NCBI GenBank assembly: GCA_005518205.2
Contig: RFFC02000021.1
Coordinates: 1-64,000, forward strand
Direction of reading: 5' to 3'
DNA: 64,000 nt
Source of the DNA: Hormoscilla sp. GUM202
GTDB taxonomy: Bacteria > Cyanobacteriota > Cyanobacteriia > Cyanobacteriales > Desertifilaceae
The position numbers and the translations under genes are program-made. The notes beneath the pieces were generated by a model. It was not told the origin of the DNA. It made no database searches and saw only the letters and a program-made list of their open reading frames with translations. This document shows, piece by piece, positions 17,528 through 26,610 of the stretch (positions are counted from its first letter, which is position 1; the number at the start of each line of letters is the position of its first letter).

Positions 17528-17552
17528 GGTTGACTCTGACCGAGAGTCAACC
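17528..17552. terminator. Perfect hairpin between converging genes
   Basis: GGTTGACTCT and AGAGTCAACC form a perfect 10-bp stem with a 5-base loop. It lies between the rightward small gene and the leftward methyltransferase gene, where a two-way terminator would be expected. No T-run follows on either side, so the assignment is weak. Confidence 0.35.
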
Positions 17553-17667
17553 AGTTCTAAACCTGCTAAAAGACTTGACTTTGTGATTACCCTGCTATTT
17601 ACCTGTGGTAATCCTGGGTGCGCTTTTGCCATAAAAATCTCACATCATTTAGCAATGCTACATTTTT

Positions 17668-19047
17668 TTAGTCTATGATAGTTACTTTTCGCGTTGTTTT
17701 TGGTGCTCCGTAAGCTGCTTGACTATTAGAATCGCGATTTTTCGGGCCGTCCGCAGACCGATCGGACCAAATATATGTCTTACCGGCTTTGAACCATTGT
17801 CTAGTTCTGACATGAGATTGAACATATATGACGCGATAGTCCCGTTGTTCTTCTTTGTAAGGCTTCCAACCTCTTTGAGCAAGTCGATCTAGTTGTTCGG
17901 CTATAACCGTGCCTGCGACCTGACTGAGTCTGGTGGGAACTGCATTACCAACTTGGGCATATTGTTGAGCAACAGAACCCGCTAATTCCCAATCATCAGG
18001 AAACTCCTGAATTCTAGCATACTCTCGAACAGATAAAGCTCTCGTTTCCGTAGGATGGCAGAGTGAAGTGCTAGCATGGTTGGGCATGGTCACTAGAGTC
18101 GGACAGGGCAAATCAAATGTTAGCCGACGCCACCAACCGGAACGTCCCCCTTTAGCATACCAGGCTTTCCCCATTGATTCTTTCTGGATTTCAACAGGTA
18201 AACTCCGCCAGTTTGACCCTTCTGGAACCAGGCTGAGGTAGTATTTTTTTCGAGGGCTAAAGTCCATTACAACTGGGTTCTCTTCTCTCATGTCACCTAT
18301 GACGTCCCTCAATGTCGCCCAAGGTTTTCTGTCAGACTCATTACCAAAAAGAGAGAGTTGCATTTCCTTTTCTTCCGATGGGCCGTGTGTTGGGTCGGGA
18401 AAGTCAACTACTGCGTTGTAGCGATTACCGATGAAGAGTGCTCTCTCCCGGATCTGCGGCGCACCGTAGTTAACGGCATTGACTTCAAAACAGTCCATGT
18501 GGTAAGAAGCTCCGGGAATATTTTTTAAGTCACTAGCAAAAAGCTTAACTACAGAACCAGGCTCTTCGTCAGGTTCTAAGGCTAAACCTCCCTTCTCTGG
18601 ACGTTTGGCGATCGGGCGGTGGCGAAGGGCTGCGGAGAGCAGCCCGCGCACGTTCTCCATGAGAAAGAATTTCGGCTTGATAACTTCAATAAAGTGCAGG
18701 TATTGCCAAAGTAATATACCCCGTGGGTCTTGCACTGTTCGACGCTTTCCTGCTGTACTGAATGACTGACAGGGTGGCCCACCAACTATCAGGTCTAGTT
18801 CCTCGGGCTGAAGACCAATTGCATCTAATACTTCTGACGGGCTAACAGCACAAATATCTCTCTCGAAGACTTTCATATTTCGATCTAGTTTGCCCGATTG
18901 CTGATTGCGACGAATCGTTTCTGTACAGGCATTATCTTTCTCAATACATGCTAAGATTCTAAACCGTCCTGTAGATTTCAGTCCGAGGTCGAGACCCATA
19001 CCACCAGAAAATATGGATACAACTGTATACTGGCTACTATCTGTCAT
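17668..19047 (-). CDS. Cytosine-C5 DNA methyltransferase
   Basis: Transfers a methyl group from SAM to C5 of cytosine in a specific DNA site. The 459-residue protein has motif I FSGGMGLDLG near residue 13, motif IV GGPPCQSF at 89-96 with catalytic Cys93, motif VI ENVRG at 131-135, motif VIII APQIRERALFIGN near 200, and the final VGNAVP motif. No restriction endonuclease is recognisable next to it, so it appears to be an orphan, as cyanobacterial methylases often are. The target site is unknown. The last 40 or so residues lie beyond the catalytic domain and include the translation of a short palindromic repeat (17735-17765). Confidence 0.93.
   Translation of the reverse strand: MTDSSQYTVVSIFSGGMGLDLGLKSTGRFRILACIEKDNACTETIRRNQQSGKLDRNMKVFERDICAVSPSEVLDAIGLQPEELDLIVGGPPCQSFSTAGKRRTVQDPRGILLWQYLHFIEVIKPKFFLMENVRGLLSAALRHRPIAKRPEKGGLALEPDEEPGSVVKLFASDLKNIPGASYHMDCFEVNAVNYGAPQIRERALFIGNRYNAVVDFPDPTHGPSEEKEMQLSLFGNESDRKPWATLRDVIGDMREENPVVMDFSPRKKYYLSLVPEGSNWRSLPVEIQKESMGKAWYAKGGRSGWWRRLTFDLPCPTLVTMPNHASTSLCHPTETRALSVREYARIQEFPDDWELAGSVAQQYAQVGNAVPTRLSQVAGTVIAEQLDRLAQRGWKPYKEEQRDYRVIYVQSHVRTRQWFKAGKTYIWSDRSADGPKNRDSNSQAAYGAPKTTRKVTIID
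17735..17765. repeat. Family B short palindrome inside the methyltransferase gene
   Basis: 31 bp starting CGATTTTTCGGGCCGTCCGC and ending GACCGATCGG. Related copies are at 20024-20050 and 26164-26195, all inside protein-coding sequence. Here it encodes about [12 protein letters not shown] on the minus strand. Confidence 0.7.
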
Positions 19048-19182
19048 AAGAGCGATTATCTCAATTGTCTAGTATTATACTAGGATACATCTTTTTAAGT
19101 AGGCAGAGGTAGTATTTTTGCGGGCAACTCTCCTGTTGCAGATGTGAGAAGATGGATTGATAGCTGTAAATGTTGTGGCAAT

Positions 19183-21132
19183 ATGAGAAAAGCGCAAGTA
19201 GCACCCTATGGTGCTTGGAAATCTCCTATCTCCTCAGATCTGATTGTGGCAGGGGTTGTGGGACTGGCCTCACCTACCCTGGATGGGGAGGATGTCTATT
19301 GGATTGAAGGACGACCGGCTGAAGGGGGACGCTATGCGATCGTCCGCTACTCTCGTGATGGACAAGTCTCTGATGTGACGCCATCTCCTTTTAATGTCCG
19401 TACCCGCGTTCACGAGTATGGCGGCGGCGCCTATCTTGTCAGTGAGGGTGTGGTTTATTTCTCGAATTTCGCCGATCGGCGTCTTTACCGCCAGACTGTC
19501 GGCGAACAACCACAACCCCTAACTCCAGATGCGCCCCTGCGTTATGCTGATGCTGTCGTTGACAAGCTGCGACATCGTCTGATCTGCGTCCAGGAAGACC
19601 ACTCCGGAGAGGGGGAACCCGTTAATACGATCGCTAGCATTAATCTGGAAACTGGAGAGAGTAGGCTGCTGGTTGAGGGAAATGATTTTTACTCGTCGCC
19701 TCGCCTGAGTCCGGATGGTTCTCAGTTGTGCTGGTTAACCTGGAATCATCCCCATATGCCCTGGGATGGCACCCAATTATGGACTGCCCAGATCCAGGCA
19801 GATGGCAGTTTGGCAGCAGGAACGCTGGTTGCTGGGGGTACTGATGAGTCGATATTTCAACCGGAATGGTCCCCCCAGGGCATTTTGCATTTTGTGTCCG
19901 ATCGCAGTAATTGGTGGAATCTCTACCGCTACCAAGATGGTCTGGTGGAACCCTTATACGACAAGACGGCGGAGTTTGGACTTCCCCAGTGGGTGTTTGG
20001 CATGTCCACCTATGCTTTTGATACGGTCCGCGGACGGCCCGAAAAATCGGAAAGTCGGATTATCTGCAGTTACACTCAAGCGGGTCGCTGGTACTTGGCA
20101 AGTCTGGATACACAGCACTTGCAGCTAAAAGTAATTGAGACTCCCTACACAAATATCTCTTCTCCTCAGGTAGCAGGGGGGAAAATGGTTTTCCTTGGGG
20201 GTTCGGCCACCCAACCGACTGCGATCGCCCGGCTAGATTTGTCTAGCAAGCATATTCAGGTATTGCGTCAGTCAACTCAGCTGGAAGTTGACAAGGGATA
20301 TCTGTCGGTGCCACAAACAGTAGAGTTTCTGACGGAGAAGGGACTGACTGCTTTTGGTTTCTTTTATCCGCCCCAAAATCAGGATTACACTGCACCTGCT
20401 GGGGAAAAACCTCCTCTGCTAGTTAAAAGTCACGGAGGACCGACAGCAGCTACCTCTAGTGCTTTTAGTTTGAAGATTCAATATTGGACGAGTCGCGGTT
20501 TTGGGGTGCTAGATGTTAATTATGGCGGTAGTAGTGGCTATGGCCGGGCCTATCGTCAGCGGCTACAGGGCCGCTGGGGTATCGTGGATGTGGATGATTG
20601 CGTGAATGGGGCGAAGTATCTGGCCCAGAAGGGTTTGGTGGATGGAAACAGGCTGGCGATCGCGGGTGGCAGTGCGGGGGGCTACACTACTCTAGCAGCC
20701 CTGACCTTCCGCGATACCTTTAAGGCGGGGGCGAGTCGCTACGGGGTTAGCGACCTAGAGGCGTTGGTCAGGGATACTCATAAGTTTGAGTCCCGCTATC
20801 TGGATGGGTTGATCGGTCCTTATCCAGAACGTCAGGATTTATATGAAGCCCGATCGCCCATTAACTTCATCGAGCGCCTATCCTGTCCGGTAATTTTCTT
20901 CCAAGGACTCGAAGATAAAGTTGTCCCACCCAACCAAGCGGAAATGATGGTTGATGTCCTGAAAGCCAAGGGTTTACCTGTGGCCTATGTTGCTTTTCCC
21001 GGGGAACAGCATGGTTTCCGCAAAGCTGAGAATATCAAGCGTTCTCTGGATGGGGAGTTTTACTTCTACTCGCGGGTTTTCGGTTTTACTCCTGCTGACG
21101 ATCTCGAACCCGTTCCCATTGGGAACCTTTAA
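19183..21132 (+). CDS. S9 family serine peptidase (prolyl oligopeptidase / acylaminoacyl peptidase type)
   Basis: Cytosolic peptidase that cleaves short peptides. I chose the ATG at 19183 ([17 protein letters not shown]), which matches the usual start; a frame 13 codons longer exists. The 649-residue protein has an N-terminal beta-propeller region (about 1-380) and a C-terminal alpha/beta hydrolase with nucleophile GGSAGGY (Ser near 497), acid GLEDKVVPP (Asp near 580) and histidine EQHGF (near 610). The triad is complete. The upstream neighbour, the methyltransferase, is divergent. A family B repeat (20024-20050) lies within the propeller as [12 protein letters not shown]. Confidence 0.93.
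   Translation: MRKAQVAPYGAWKSPISSDLIVAGVVGLASPTLDGEDVYWIEGRPAEGGRYAIVRYSRDGQVSDVTPSPFNVRTRVHEYGGGAYLVSEGVVYFSNFADRRLYRQTVGEQPQPLTPDAPLRYADAVVDKLRHRLICVQEDHSGEGEPVNTIASINLETGESRLLVEGNDFYSSPRLSPDGSQLCWLTWNHPHMPWDGTQLWTAQIQADGSLAAGTLVAGGTDESIFQPEWSPQGILHFVSDRSNWWNLYRYQDGLVEPLYDKTAEFGLPQWVFGMSTYAFDTVRGRPEKSESRIICSYTQAGRWYLASLDTQHLQLKVIETPYTNISSPQVAGGKMVFLGGSATQPTAIARLDLSSKHIQVLRQSTQLEVDKGYLSVPQTVEFLTEKGLTAFGFFYPPQNQDYTAPAGEKPPLLVKSHGGPTAATSSAFSLKIQYWTSRGFGVLDVNYGGSSGYGRAYRQRLQGRWGIVDVDDCVNGAKYLAQKGLVDGNRLAIAGGSAGGYTTLAALTFRDTFKAGASRYGVSDLEALVRDTHKFESRYLDGLIGPYPERQDLYEARSPINFIERLSCPVIFFQGLEDKVVPPNQAEMMVDVLKAKGLPVAYVAFPGEQHGFRKAENIKRSLDGEFYFYSRVFGFTPADDLEPVPIGNL
20024..20050. repeat. Family B short palindrome inside the S9 peptidase gene
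   Basis: 27 bp, reverse-complement orientation of the copy at 17735; the shared core is CGATTTTTCGGGCCGTCCGC when read on the minus strand. The host reading frame stays open through it. Confidence 0.7.
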
Positions 21133-21604
21133 TCTCTAAATCTTGAAAATTGTGAATTGTGAATTGTGAATGGAAAATATGGATGAGGTGCAATAGTTCT
21201 CACCCTCCTTTGAAAGGGCGGGATAGATTACTTGCATGGAGATTATCTCCTATTGTCCGCTTTACCAATTATCCTTGTTCCCTGGCTGCTCTCTGCTCTC
21301 CTGAAGTGTTTACTACAAACCGGTCAACAACAGCCCCATCTTGCAACTAGCGGCCCGTGCCCCTGAACGAGGCACGGAAACACTGAAGTGTTTACTACAA
21401 ACCGGTCAACAACAGCCCCATCTTGCAACTAGCGATCGCCTACTGTCCCCCGACCCGATGGGATGCGATTCGCGCAGCGGAGGGGGCCCGTGCGCACGCT
21501 ACGCGATTGGCAGGCAGCAGTCAGAAACCGGGTTTCTTTTCTCAATGTTCGCTCTTCGACAAGCGATCGCAGAAACCCGGTTTCTCGGCAGTGGCGGCCA
21601 TAAA
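21133..21604. other. Gene-free region with tandem duplication and palindromes
   Basis: It contains an 82-bp-period direct duplication (21301-21353 and 21383-21434, starting CTGAAGTGTTTACTACAAAC) and two copies of a palindromic AGAAACCGGGTTTCT motif (21533-21547 and 21571-21585). The same kind of palindrome occurs at 26296 and, degenerate, near 51985 and 59800. No gene is seen; the region lies between two converging genes. Confidence 0.6.
21301..21434. repeat. Two direct copies of a 52-bp unit, 82 bp apart
   Basis: The unit begins CTGAAGTGTTTACTACAAAC and ends CTTGCAACTAGCG. The copies at 21301-21353 and 21383-21434 are essentially identical and are separated by a short GC-rich palindromic stretch (GGCCCGTGCC..GGCACGG). 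This is a recent local duplication without coding capacity. Confidence 0.8.
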
Positions 21605-23833
21605 TCATTTTCCCAGACGGAAAAAGATATCCGCTTTCCGTTCCCCCACCTCGCTACCGTAGCTGCTAATAGTGAGAGTGCGCAAATTCTCGAACAGGGG
21701 TTTGCCGATGATTTCCGCCAACCTCAACAAAGGCACCTGACGTTCCCAGATTTCCTTACCATCCACCCAGTCCAGATAGAAATAGCCATCATTGGACTCG
21801 GCCAAGGGCGCAATACTCTCCTGAAAATTGCTCGCAGTCAGTATAGAACCAGCTTCTGGGGCATTAATTGCTGCCTCCATCGCCTCCAGGGAGGTAGCAA
21901 ATATCTCGTACTTTCCTACCGTAGCGCTAACCCCGATCGCTTGCTCCTTTAATTCCTCATCTGCTGTAGCGCTAACCTCACTCACTTGCTCCTTTAATTC
22001 CTCATCTGCTGTAGCGCTAACCTCACTCACTTGCTCCTTTAATTCCTCATCTGCCGTAGCGCTAACCTCACTCACTTGCTCGTTTAATTCCGACTCTGCG
22101 TTAGCGCTAACCTCACTCACTTGCTCGTTTAATTCCTCATCTGTGGTAGCGCTAACTTCACTCACTTGCTCGTTTAATTCCTCATCTGCGTTAGCGCTAA
22201 CCTCACTCACTTGCTCGTTTAATTCCTCATCTGTGGTAGTGCTAACCTCACTCACTTGCTCCTTTAATTCCTCATCTGCCGTAGCGCTAACCCCGATCGC
22301 TTGCTCGTTTAATTCCTCATCTGCCGTAGCGCTAACCTCACTCACTTGCTCCTTTAATTCCTCATCTGCTGTAGCGCTAACCTCACTCACTTGCTCCTTT
22401 AATTCCTCATCTGCCGTAGCGCTAACCTCACTCACTTGCTCCTTTAATTGTTCTTCTACAGTAGCACTCACCTCACTTACTTGTTCGTTTAATTCCGACT
22501 CTGCTGCGGGAACTTCGGCATTTTCTGGTAACTTTATCCAGGCCGAAACTGGTATACCTGCCACCTGCAATTCCTTGATATTATATTCTCGATCCCTCGA
22601 CTGTAAACTTGCCATCAACGCGGGAGTCTCTCCAGACGACTTTTCCGCCACAAAAATCCAATCTGTTACCTGGCCCTCTTCCCGAGGCCATAATCCCGCA
22701 GCATACTCGCCGCGCACCGCCTGAAACAGGTCTGCGGGTAAATCAATCCCCCAGCGAGTTTGCAAGTCCGCGATCGACTGACCGACCAGATTTTCCAGAG
22801 ACTCGTAACCCGATATTCCCCTTTGTAACTGTTCCCACAGCCGTGCCAAGTCTTTGCTCCCAGCTACGATCGTACTTGCCTCTGGAATATATTGTAACGC
22901 CTCCACTGGCTGAGAAAAGGCTGGCGCTGTCCCCAGCAACTTCTGGTTTCCTGGGGCAAACAAAGTTGTTGACGCCAGTAATCCCTGCTGGCTTGATTTT
23001 AGAGCGATCGCCATACTTGTATAAAGCTCCTGTCCCTGCTGACTGCGAGGAAAATTCAGATACATCAAGCCAATCTTGGGATTAGTTAAATCTAGAGCCT
23101 GAAAACCTGCAAAATTAGTGATATTTCTCTCCGCCACCTGAACATTATTAATAGCATCCCGTAGCACCTTCGGATAGTTAGCAAACAAGACAAACCCAGC
23201 CTGCCCACCCACTACCGCCGTAGCGATATCCAATGGCTGACTACAGGAGACAATCTCAATGCCATTATAGGATGCAAATGCCAAATCTTTTCCCTCCACC
23301 CCCTGACGCTGCCAGAACAGTTCCAAGAGTTCCCGGGCCTTTCGTGTCCGAGAACGCCCACCCATGTCGTTGCCGGGCAGGCGAACGACAGGGTGGGCGT
23401 CTCTGGACACGAGCTGGTCATCTTTAGTCCTAGCTACCAACAGATAACCCGGTTGACGCCCATTTTTCTCGTCCCGATCGATATCCAGAGAAGTAATTGC
23501 TAGAGTTATTTCATCTCCCACCCAAGGAGCGATATATTCCTGGTAATCTAAACCCGAGGCGGCTAGCAGGGATGATTTAACTAGATCCAGGTATGCACCA
23601 GAACTCTTGCCATTTGACAGTCCCAACGCCTCCAACCGATCGGGATTCACCAACAGCGACAGCATCGCCGTGGCCGTTTTCGGCACGAACATTGCTGCTG
23701 TAGGAGTTGCCATTGTGCTATCCTGTTCGGCCACTGTCCCACCGTGGGAGTTCCACCAGTAAAAACCGCCAGCGCCGATCGACAACACCAGTACAATAGC
23801 TACCAGACCCGCAAAAATTGAGCTTCGCTTCAT
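21605..23833 (-). CDS. DUF3352 domain protein with 15-residue tandem repeat
   Basis: A 742-residue protein with an N-terminal hydrophobic segment (residues 7-27), probably a membrane anchor with the rest outside the cytoplasm. Conserved DUF3352 parts lie at about 45-440 and 642-742 (KYEIFATSLEAMEAAIN onward). Between them is an array of 13 copies of LKEQVSEVSATADEE (residues 448-641). It appears to have expanded from a natural AIGVSATVG segment just before the last domain. Residues about 142-164 (RDAHPVVRLPGNDMGGR) are the in-frame translation of a 69-bp palindrome (23343-23411). The function of DUF3352 is unknown. Confidence 0.88.
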   Translation of the reverse strand: MKRSSIFAGLVAIVLVLSIGAGGFYWWNSHGGTVAEQDSTMATPTAAMFVPKTATAMLSLLVNPDRLEALGLSNGKSSGAYLDLVKSSLLAASGLDYQEYIAPWVGDEITLAITSLDIDRDEKNGRQPGYLLVARTKDDQLVSRDAHPVVRLPGNDMGGRSRTRKARELLELFWQRQGVEGKDLAFASYNGIEIVSCSQPLDIATAVVGGQAGFVLFANYPKVLRDAINNVQVAERNITNFAGFQALDLTNPKIGLMYLNFPRSQQGQELYTSMAIALKSSQQGLLASTTLFAPGNQKLLGTAPAFSQPVEALQYIPEASTIVAGSKDLARLWEQLQRGISGYESLENLVGQSIADLQTRWGIDLPADLFQAVRGEYAAGLWPREEGQVTDWIFVAEKSSGETPALMASLQSRDREYNIKELQVAGIPVSAWIKLPENAEVPAAESELNEQVSEVSATVEEQLKEQVSEVSATADEELKEQVSEVSATADEELKEQVSEVSATADEELNEQAIGVSATADEELKEQVSEVSTTTDEELNEQVSEVSANADEELNEQVSEVSATTDEELNEQVSEVSANAESELNEQVSEVSATADEELKEQVSEVSATADEELKEQVSEVSATADEELKEQAIGVSATVGKYEIFATSLEAMEAAINAPEAGSILTASNFQESIAPLAESNDGYFYLDWVDGKEIWERQVPLLRLAEIIGKPLFENLRTLTISSYGSEVGERKADIFFRLGK
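21911..22492 (-). repeat. 45-bp minisatellite, 13 copies, in frame
   Basis: The plus-strand unit begins CTCCTTTAATTCCTCATCTG and ends CTCACTCACTTG; each 45 bp encodes 15 residues. Variants differ at a few codons (K/N at position 2, SEV/IGV at 6-8, ATADEE/ANADEE/TTTDEE). The ordered variants suggest stepwise slippage or unequal crossing over. The antisense strand is also open over the array, purely because of the repeat. Confidence 0.95.
23343..23411. repeat. Family A 69-bp palindrome inserted in frame in the DUF3352 gene
   Basis: It runs from CGTGTCCGAGAACGCCCACC to GGGTGGGCGTCTCTGGACAC plus G, an almost perfect hairpin. The length is 23 codons, so the host frame is kept. Other family members are at 25982-26095 (nested), 29081-29149 and 29782-29851. 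Confidence 0.88.
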
Positions 23834-25981
23834 TGTTCTGTTCTATTTGTGATTTGCCATAGATGAGAAATCCACTTTTTAATTTATCTTACAACAGCTC
23901 GATTATGAATGTCAAACGCAGACAGTTCTTAATGTTCCTCGGTGCGGGGGCTGCCACCATTGCCTTTGGTGCCTGCGGCAAGCACCAGGGACAGAAATTA
24001 TCTATGCCCTTTAACCAGGGCCCCCCTTCAGGGGGGCATGAGCTTTAAACCCATTAAAGTGCCAGTTCCCCTAGAGATAGACGACCAGCCAGCTGCCAAA
24101 CAAATTGCCGCCTATAGCAGCTACGAAGTTGTAGACGATCTCGTACTGCCAGAAGGGTTCACCTATGACCCGATCGCAGTTTGGGGTGACAAGATAGGTG
24201 ACGGGCGCTGCGGCTATAACAATGATTATCTAGCATTTGTGGAAACAGGCCCCGATCGAGGATACTTGACGATCAACTTCGAGTATATCAGTGGCTTTAC
24301 CTGGATGCAGACCTATGGACAGGCGATCGGGCGATCTTTATTTTTTTAGGAAGTAATAGCTGCAACCCGGGGTGATATTAACGTTTTTGTTTTGTTTGAA
24401 GATAACCCTCTGAAAGCTAAAATCCGGGAAATCTGTCAGGAATGTTTAATAGACCAGGGAATAGGGGTGATTTCCCTGGGCCGCAACTCCGATGGTAAGT
24501 GGGCGCGCACCTTTTCAGAGGCCGATCGCAGGATAACAGGTATCTCGGGTTGGCAAGCAGGCCAGAAGTATATCTAGACCCCCGACAGATCCCCATGCCA
24601 AGAACTTTACGTGTAGTGGCCGTGTTCGAGAAAAGGAATAAGAGAGGTTACGAGGACGGGTTGGGTTCGCGCATCATCGGCACCTTTGCCAACTGCGCTG
24701 GCGGGACCACCCCTTGGGGGACAGTCCTGAGTGCAGAAGAAAACTTCCAGGCCCAGGTACCGGAACCAGTATTTGCCGATGGTTCCTCAATGAACCCCGG
24801 ACTGAACGGCTTTGCCATCAACCCTGGTGCGATCTATGGCCAGGGGAATGTCTTCGGTCTGGCAGGGAACAAGTATGGCTGGATGGTAGAAGTAGATCCA
24901 GCCAACCCCAATGATTATGGCACCAAGCATACCTGGTTGGGACGTTTCCGTCACGAAGCCGTCGGAGTCAGGGCAGTAGCAGGAAAGCAGTTGGCTGTAT
25001 ATTCCAGATGCGATCCAGCGGGGGGGACACCTCTACAAATTCCTCAGCCAAAAATTAGTCAGCAACCCGCAAGACAAGGCCAACAGCAGGCTAATGACGG
25101 AGGGCATGCTTTACGGTGCCAAGTTCTATCCCGATGGTACGGGTCGTTGGATAGCCCTCAAACCCAATACTCCCGTATATCCAGTATTGCCCAGTCAAGT
25201 ATTGGGTACTAGAGGGTACAATGTCACTCTCCCCAACCCCGAAATCGTCGGGGGCGCGGTCAAGATCGACAACGATGCCCAGGCGATCGCCTTTGGGAAG
25301 CGGTATCAGACCTTGGGGGATCTCTACCTCGGCAACTATATAGAAAAACAAGGGGCAATTCTGATCGATGCCCATTACGCGGCCAATGCAGCTGGGATCA
25401 CCTGCACGGCCCGTCCCGAAGACACCGATGTTGCTAGGGACGGCACTCTTTACATTGCCTTTACCTCGGGGAGTCCCGGCAGTAGCCTGCGGTGCTGAGA
25501 AGGATATCTTCACCGGACCCAACGGCGAGTCTCCCTACGAGTATGGCTGGATCGTGAAGCTGCGGGAAGATGGGTTAGAACCTTCTGCCATGACCTTCCG
25601 CTGGGAAATGCTGGCCCTAGGGGGCGAACCGGCCTCCGGCGGTCTGGGTTTTTCCAATCCCGATAACCTGGAGATCGACCGGGATAGCAATATCTGGATG
25701 GTAACAGACCTCTCTACTGGCAGTCAGAACAGACCCCTGCCCAGTCGAGTGAAACCTGACGGTAGCCCTGTCAACCAGTATGAAATCCTGGGGGTATTTG
25801 GCAACAATGGCACCTGGTTTATTCCCTCCTCCGGTCCTAATGCTGGCAAAGCATACCCCTTCGCGATCGGGCCTATGGAGACAGAAACCTGCGGACCATG
25901 CTTCACCCCGGATCAACAGACATTATTCATCTCCCTGCAACATCCAGGGGGAAAGAATGGCCAGCGTCAAAATGGAGCCGC

Positions 25982-26095
25982 CGTGTCCGAGAGCTTTCGT
26001 TTACCGATCCACTCACCCATGTCGGAGCGCTCGTAGGCGAACGACAGGGTGAGTGAAGAGGAAACGAACCACCAGGGTGGGCGTCTCTGGACACG
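25982..26095. repeat. Nested family A palindromes in the PhoX pseudogene
   Basis: An outer, partly deleted copy (CGTGTCCGAGA .. GTGGGCGTCTCTGGACACG) contains a complete inner copy at 25997-26067 (TCGTTTACC .. GGAAACGA, 71 bp). One family member has inserted into another. Confidence 0.82.
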
Positions 26096-26163
26096 CCGCA
26101 GAAGTCCGTAAATTTGCCATCAGACTACCCGACGGTCAGGAATTTATCCAGGAACGGAAAGTG

Positions 26164-26195
26164 CCGATTTTTCGGACCGTCCGCGGGCCGATCGG
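26164..26195. repeat. Family B short palindrome near the end of the PhoX pseudogene
   Basis: 32 bp, CCGATTTTTCGGACCGTCCG to GGGCCGATCGG, encoding about PIFRTVRGPIG in the local frame. The intact paralogue reads RRVPRGSNWP at the corresponding place, consistent with an insertion of about 8 residues. Confidence 0.65.
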
Positions 26196-26265
26196 TTCCA
26201 ACTGGCCCGGTAAAGGTCCGGACGACCCGCCCAAACCCGCCGTTGTAGCCATTCATCGCTTGTAG

Positions 26266-26610
26266 GGTTCCGCCTGTCCCACAGTAAAGATGTCCAGAAA
26301 CCCGGTTTTTAAAGCGAAACCGGGTTTCTCAATTTTCACAACTGATTGGGAATTGCCAACTATCACATCTATCTTTTCAAGTCAATATTTTTTAACGCCA
26401 ATTAATAGTCAGATAGCAATTTTTAAGCAAAAGACAAATAAACCTTAATTAGGTAATTACCAAAACTTAATATTATGAAAGTAGAGTGTATGGTAGTTTT
26501 TTGAGTAAAGGAAATCACCCTCGCTTCTATTGATTGACTTACAAATGCGAAGATTGTTTCGGTGAATCAAGAGCAAAAATGTGATGTAGAGGAGAACAAA
26601 AGACGGTTTT
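26266..26610. other. Intergenic region upstream of the intact PhoX gene
   Basis: After a hairpin at 26296-26329 the region becomes AT-rich, as expected for a promoter. Two CTTAAT octamers (CTTAATTA at 26444, CTTAATAT at 26466) lie 22 bp apart. Cyanobacterial Pho boxes are built from CTTAACCT-like repeats at 11-bp spacing; the middle repeat is poor here, so a PhoB/SphR site is only a possibility. Confidence 0.35.
26296..26329 (+). terminator. Hairpin after the PhoX pseudogene
   Basis: AGAAACCCGGTTT and AAACCGGGTTTCT form a 13-bp stem with an 8-base loop, followed by CAATTTTC. It could end transcription of the upstream gene, but it also belongs to the dispersed AGAAACC/GGTTTCT palindrome type. 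Confidence 0.5.

Larger units (their letters stand above)
23905..26265 (+). pseudogene. PhoX-type (DUF839) alkaline phosphatase, decayed
   Basis: Pieces of one PhoX-family gene are recognisable in order, but the frame shifts several times, near 24030, 24345, 24560, 25040 and 25490, and a nested palindrome lies at 25982-26095. The start MNVKRRQFLMFLGAGAATIAFGACG has a twin-arginine-like signal. Family segments include GTFANCAGGTTPWGTVLSAEENFQ, KYGWMVEVDP, ARPEDTDV and MVTDLSTG. The tail GSNWPGKGPDDPPKPAVVAIHRL matches the intact paralogue downstream. Five or more frame breaks make assembly error alone unlikely, though some G/C-run indels could be sequencing faults. Confidence 0.9.

Noticed and set aside
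17303..17533. Frame starting MASNGKSNNDISG, also present at 62882-63121
   Set aside because: It lies inside the 188-bp MITE and runs out into unrelated flanks with different C-termini in the two copies. It has no ribosome site or conserved domain.
21341..21952. Plus-strand frame of 203 codons
   Set aside because: It starts in a tandem duplication and runs antisense through the end of the DUF3352 gene.
21828..22724. Long plus-strand open frame rich in SLTCSFNSSSAVALT repeats
   Set aside because: It is the antisense of the 45-bp minisatellite in the DUF3352 gene. The repeat keeps all three codons open on the opposite strand, and there is no independent start signal or family match.
24343..24480. 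Foreign insertion inside the PhoX pseudogene (DNPLKAKIREICQECLIDQG)
   Set aside because: On reflection this stretch fits the order of PhoX-family sequence (KAKIREIC..GIGVISL, then NSDGKWARTFSEADRRITGISG). Frame breaks on both sides make it look foreign.
26444..26473. Pho box upstream of the intact PhoX gene
   Set aside because: Two CTTAAT-like repeats are at 22-bp spacing but the middle repeat is poor and the CC of CTTAACC is absent. It is kept only as a remark in the intergenic entry, not as a called site.
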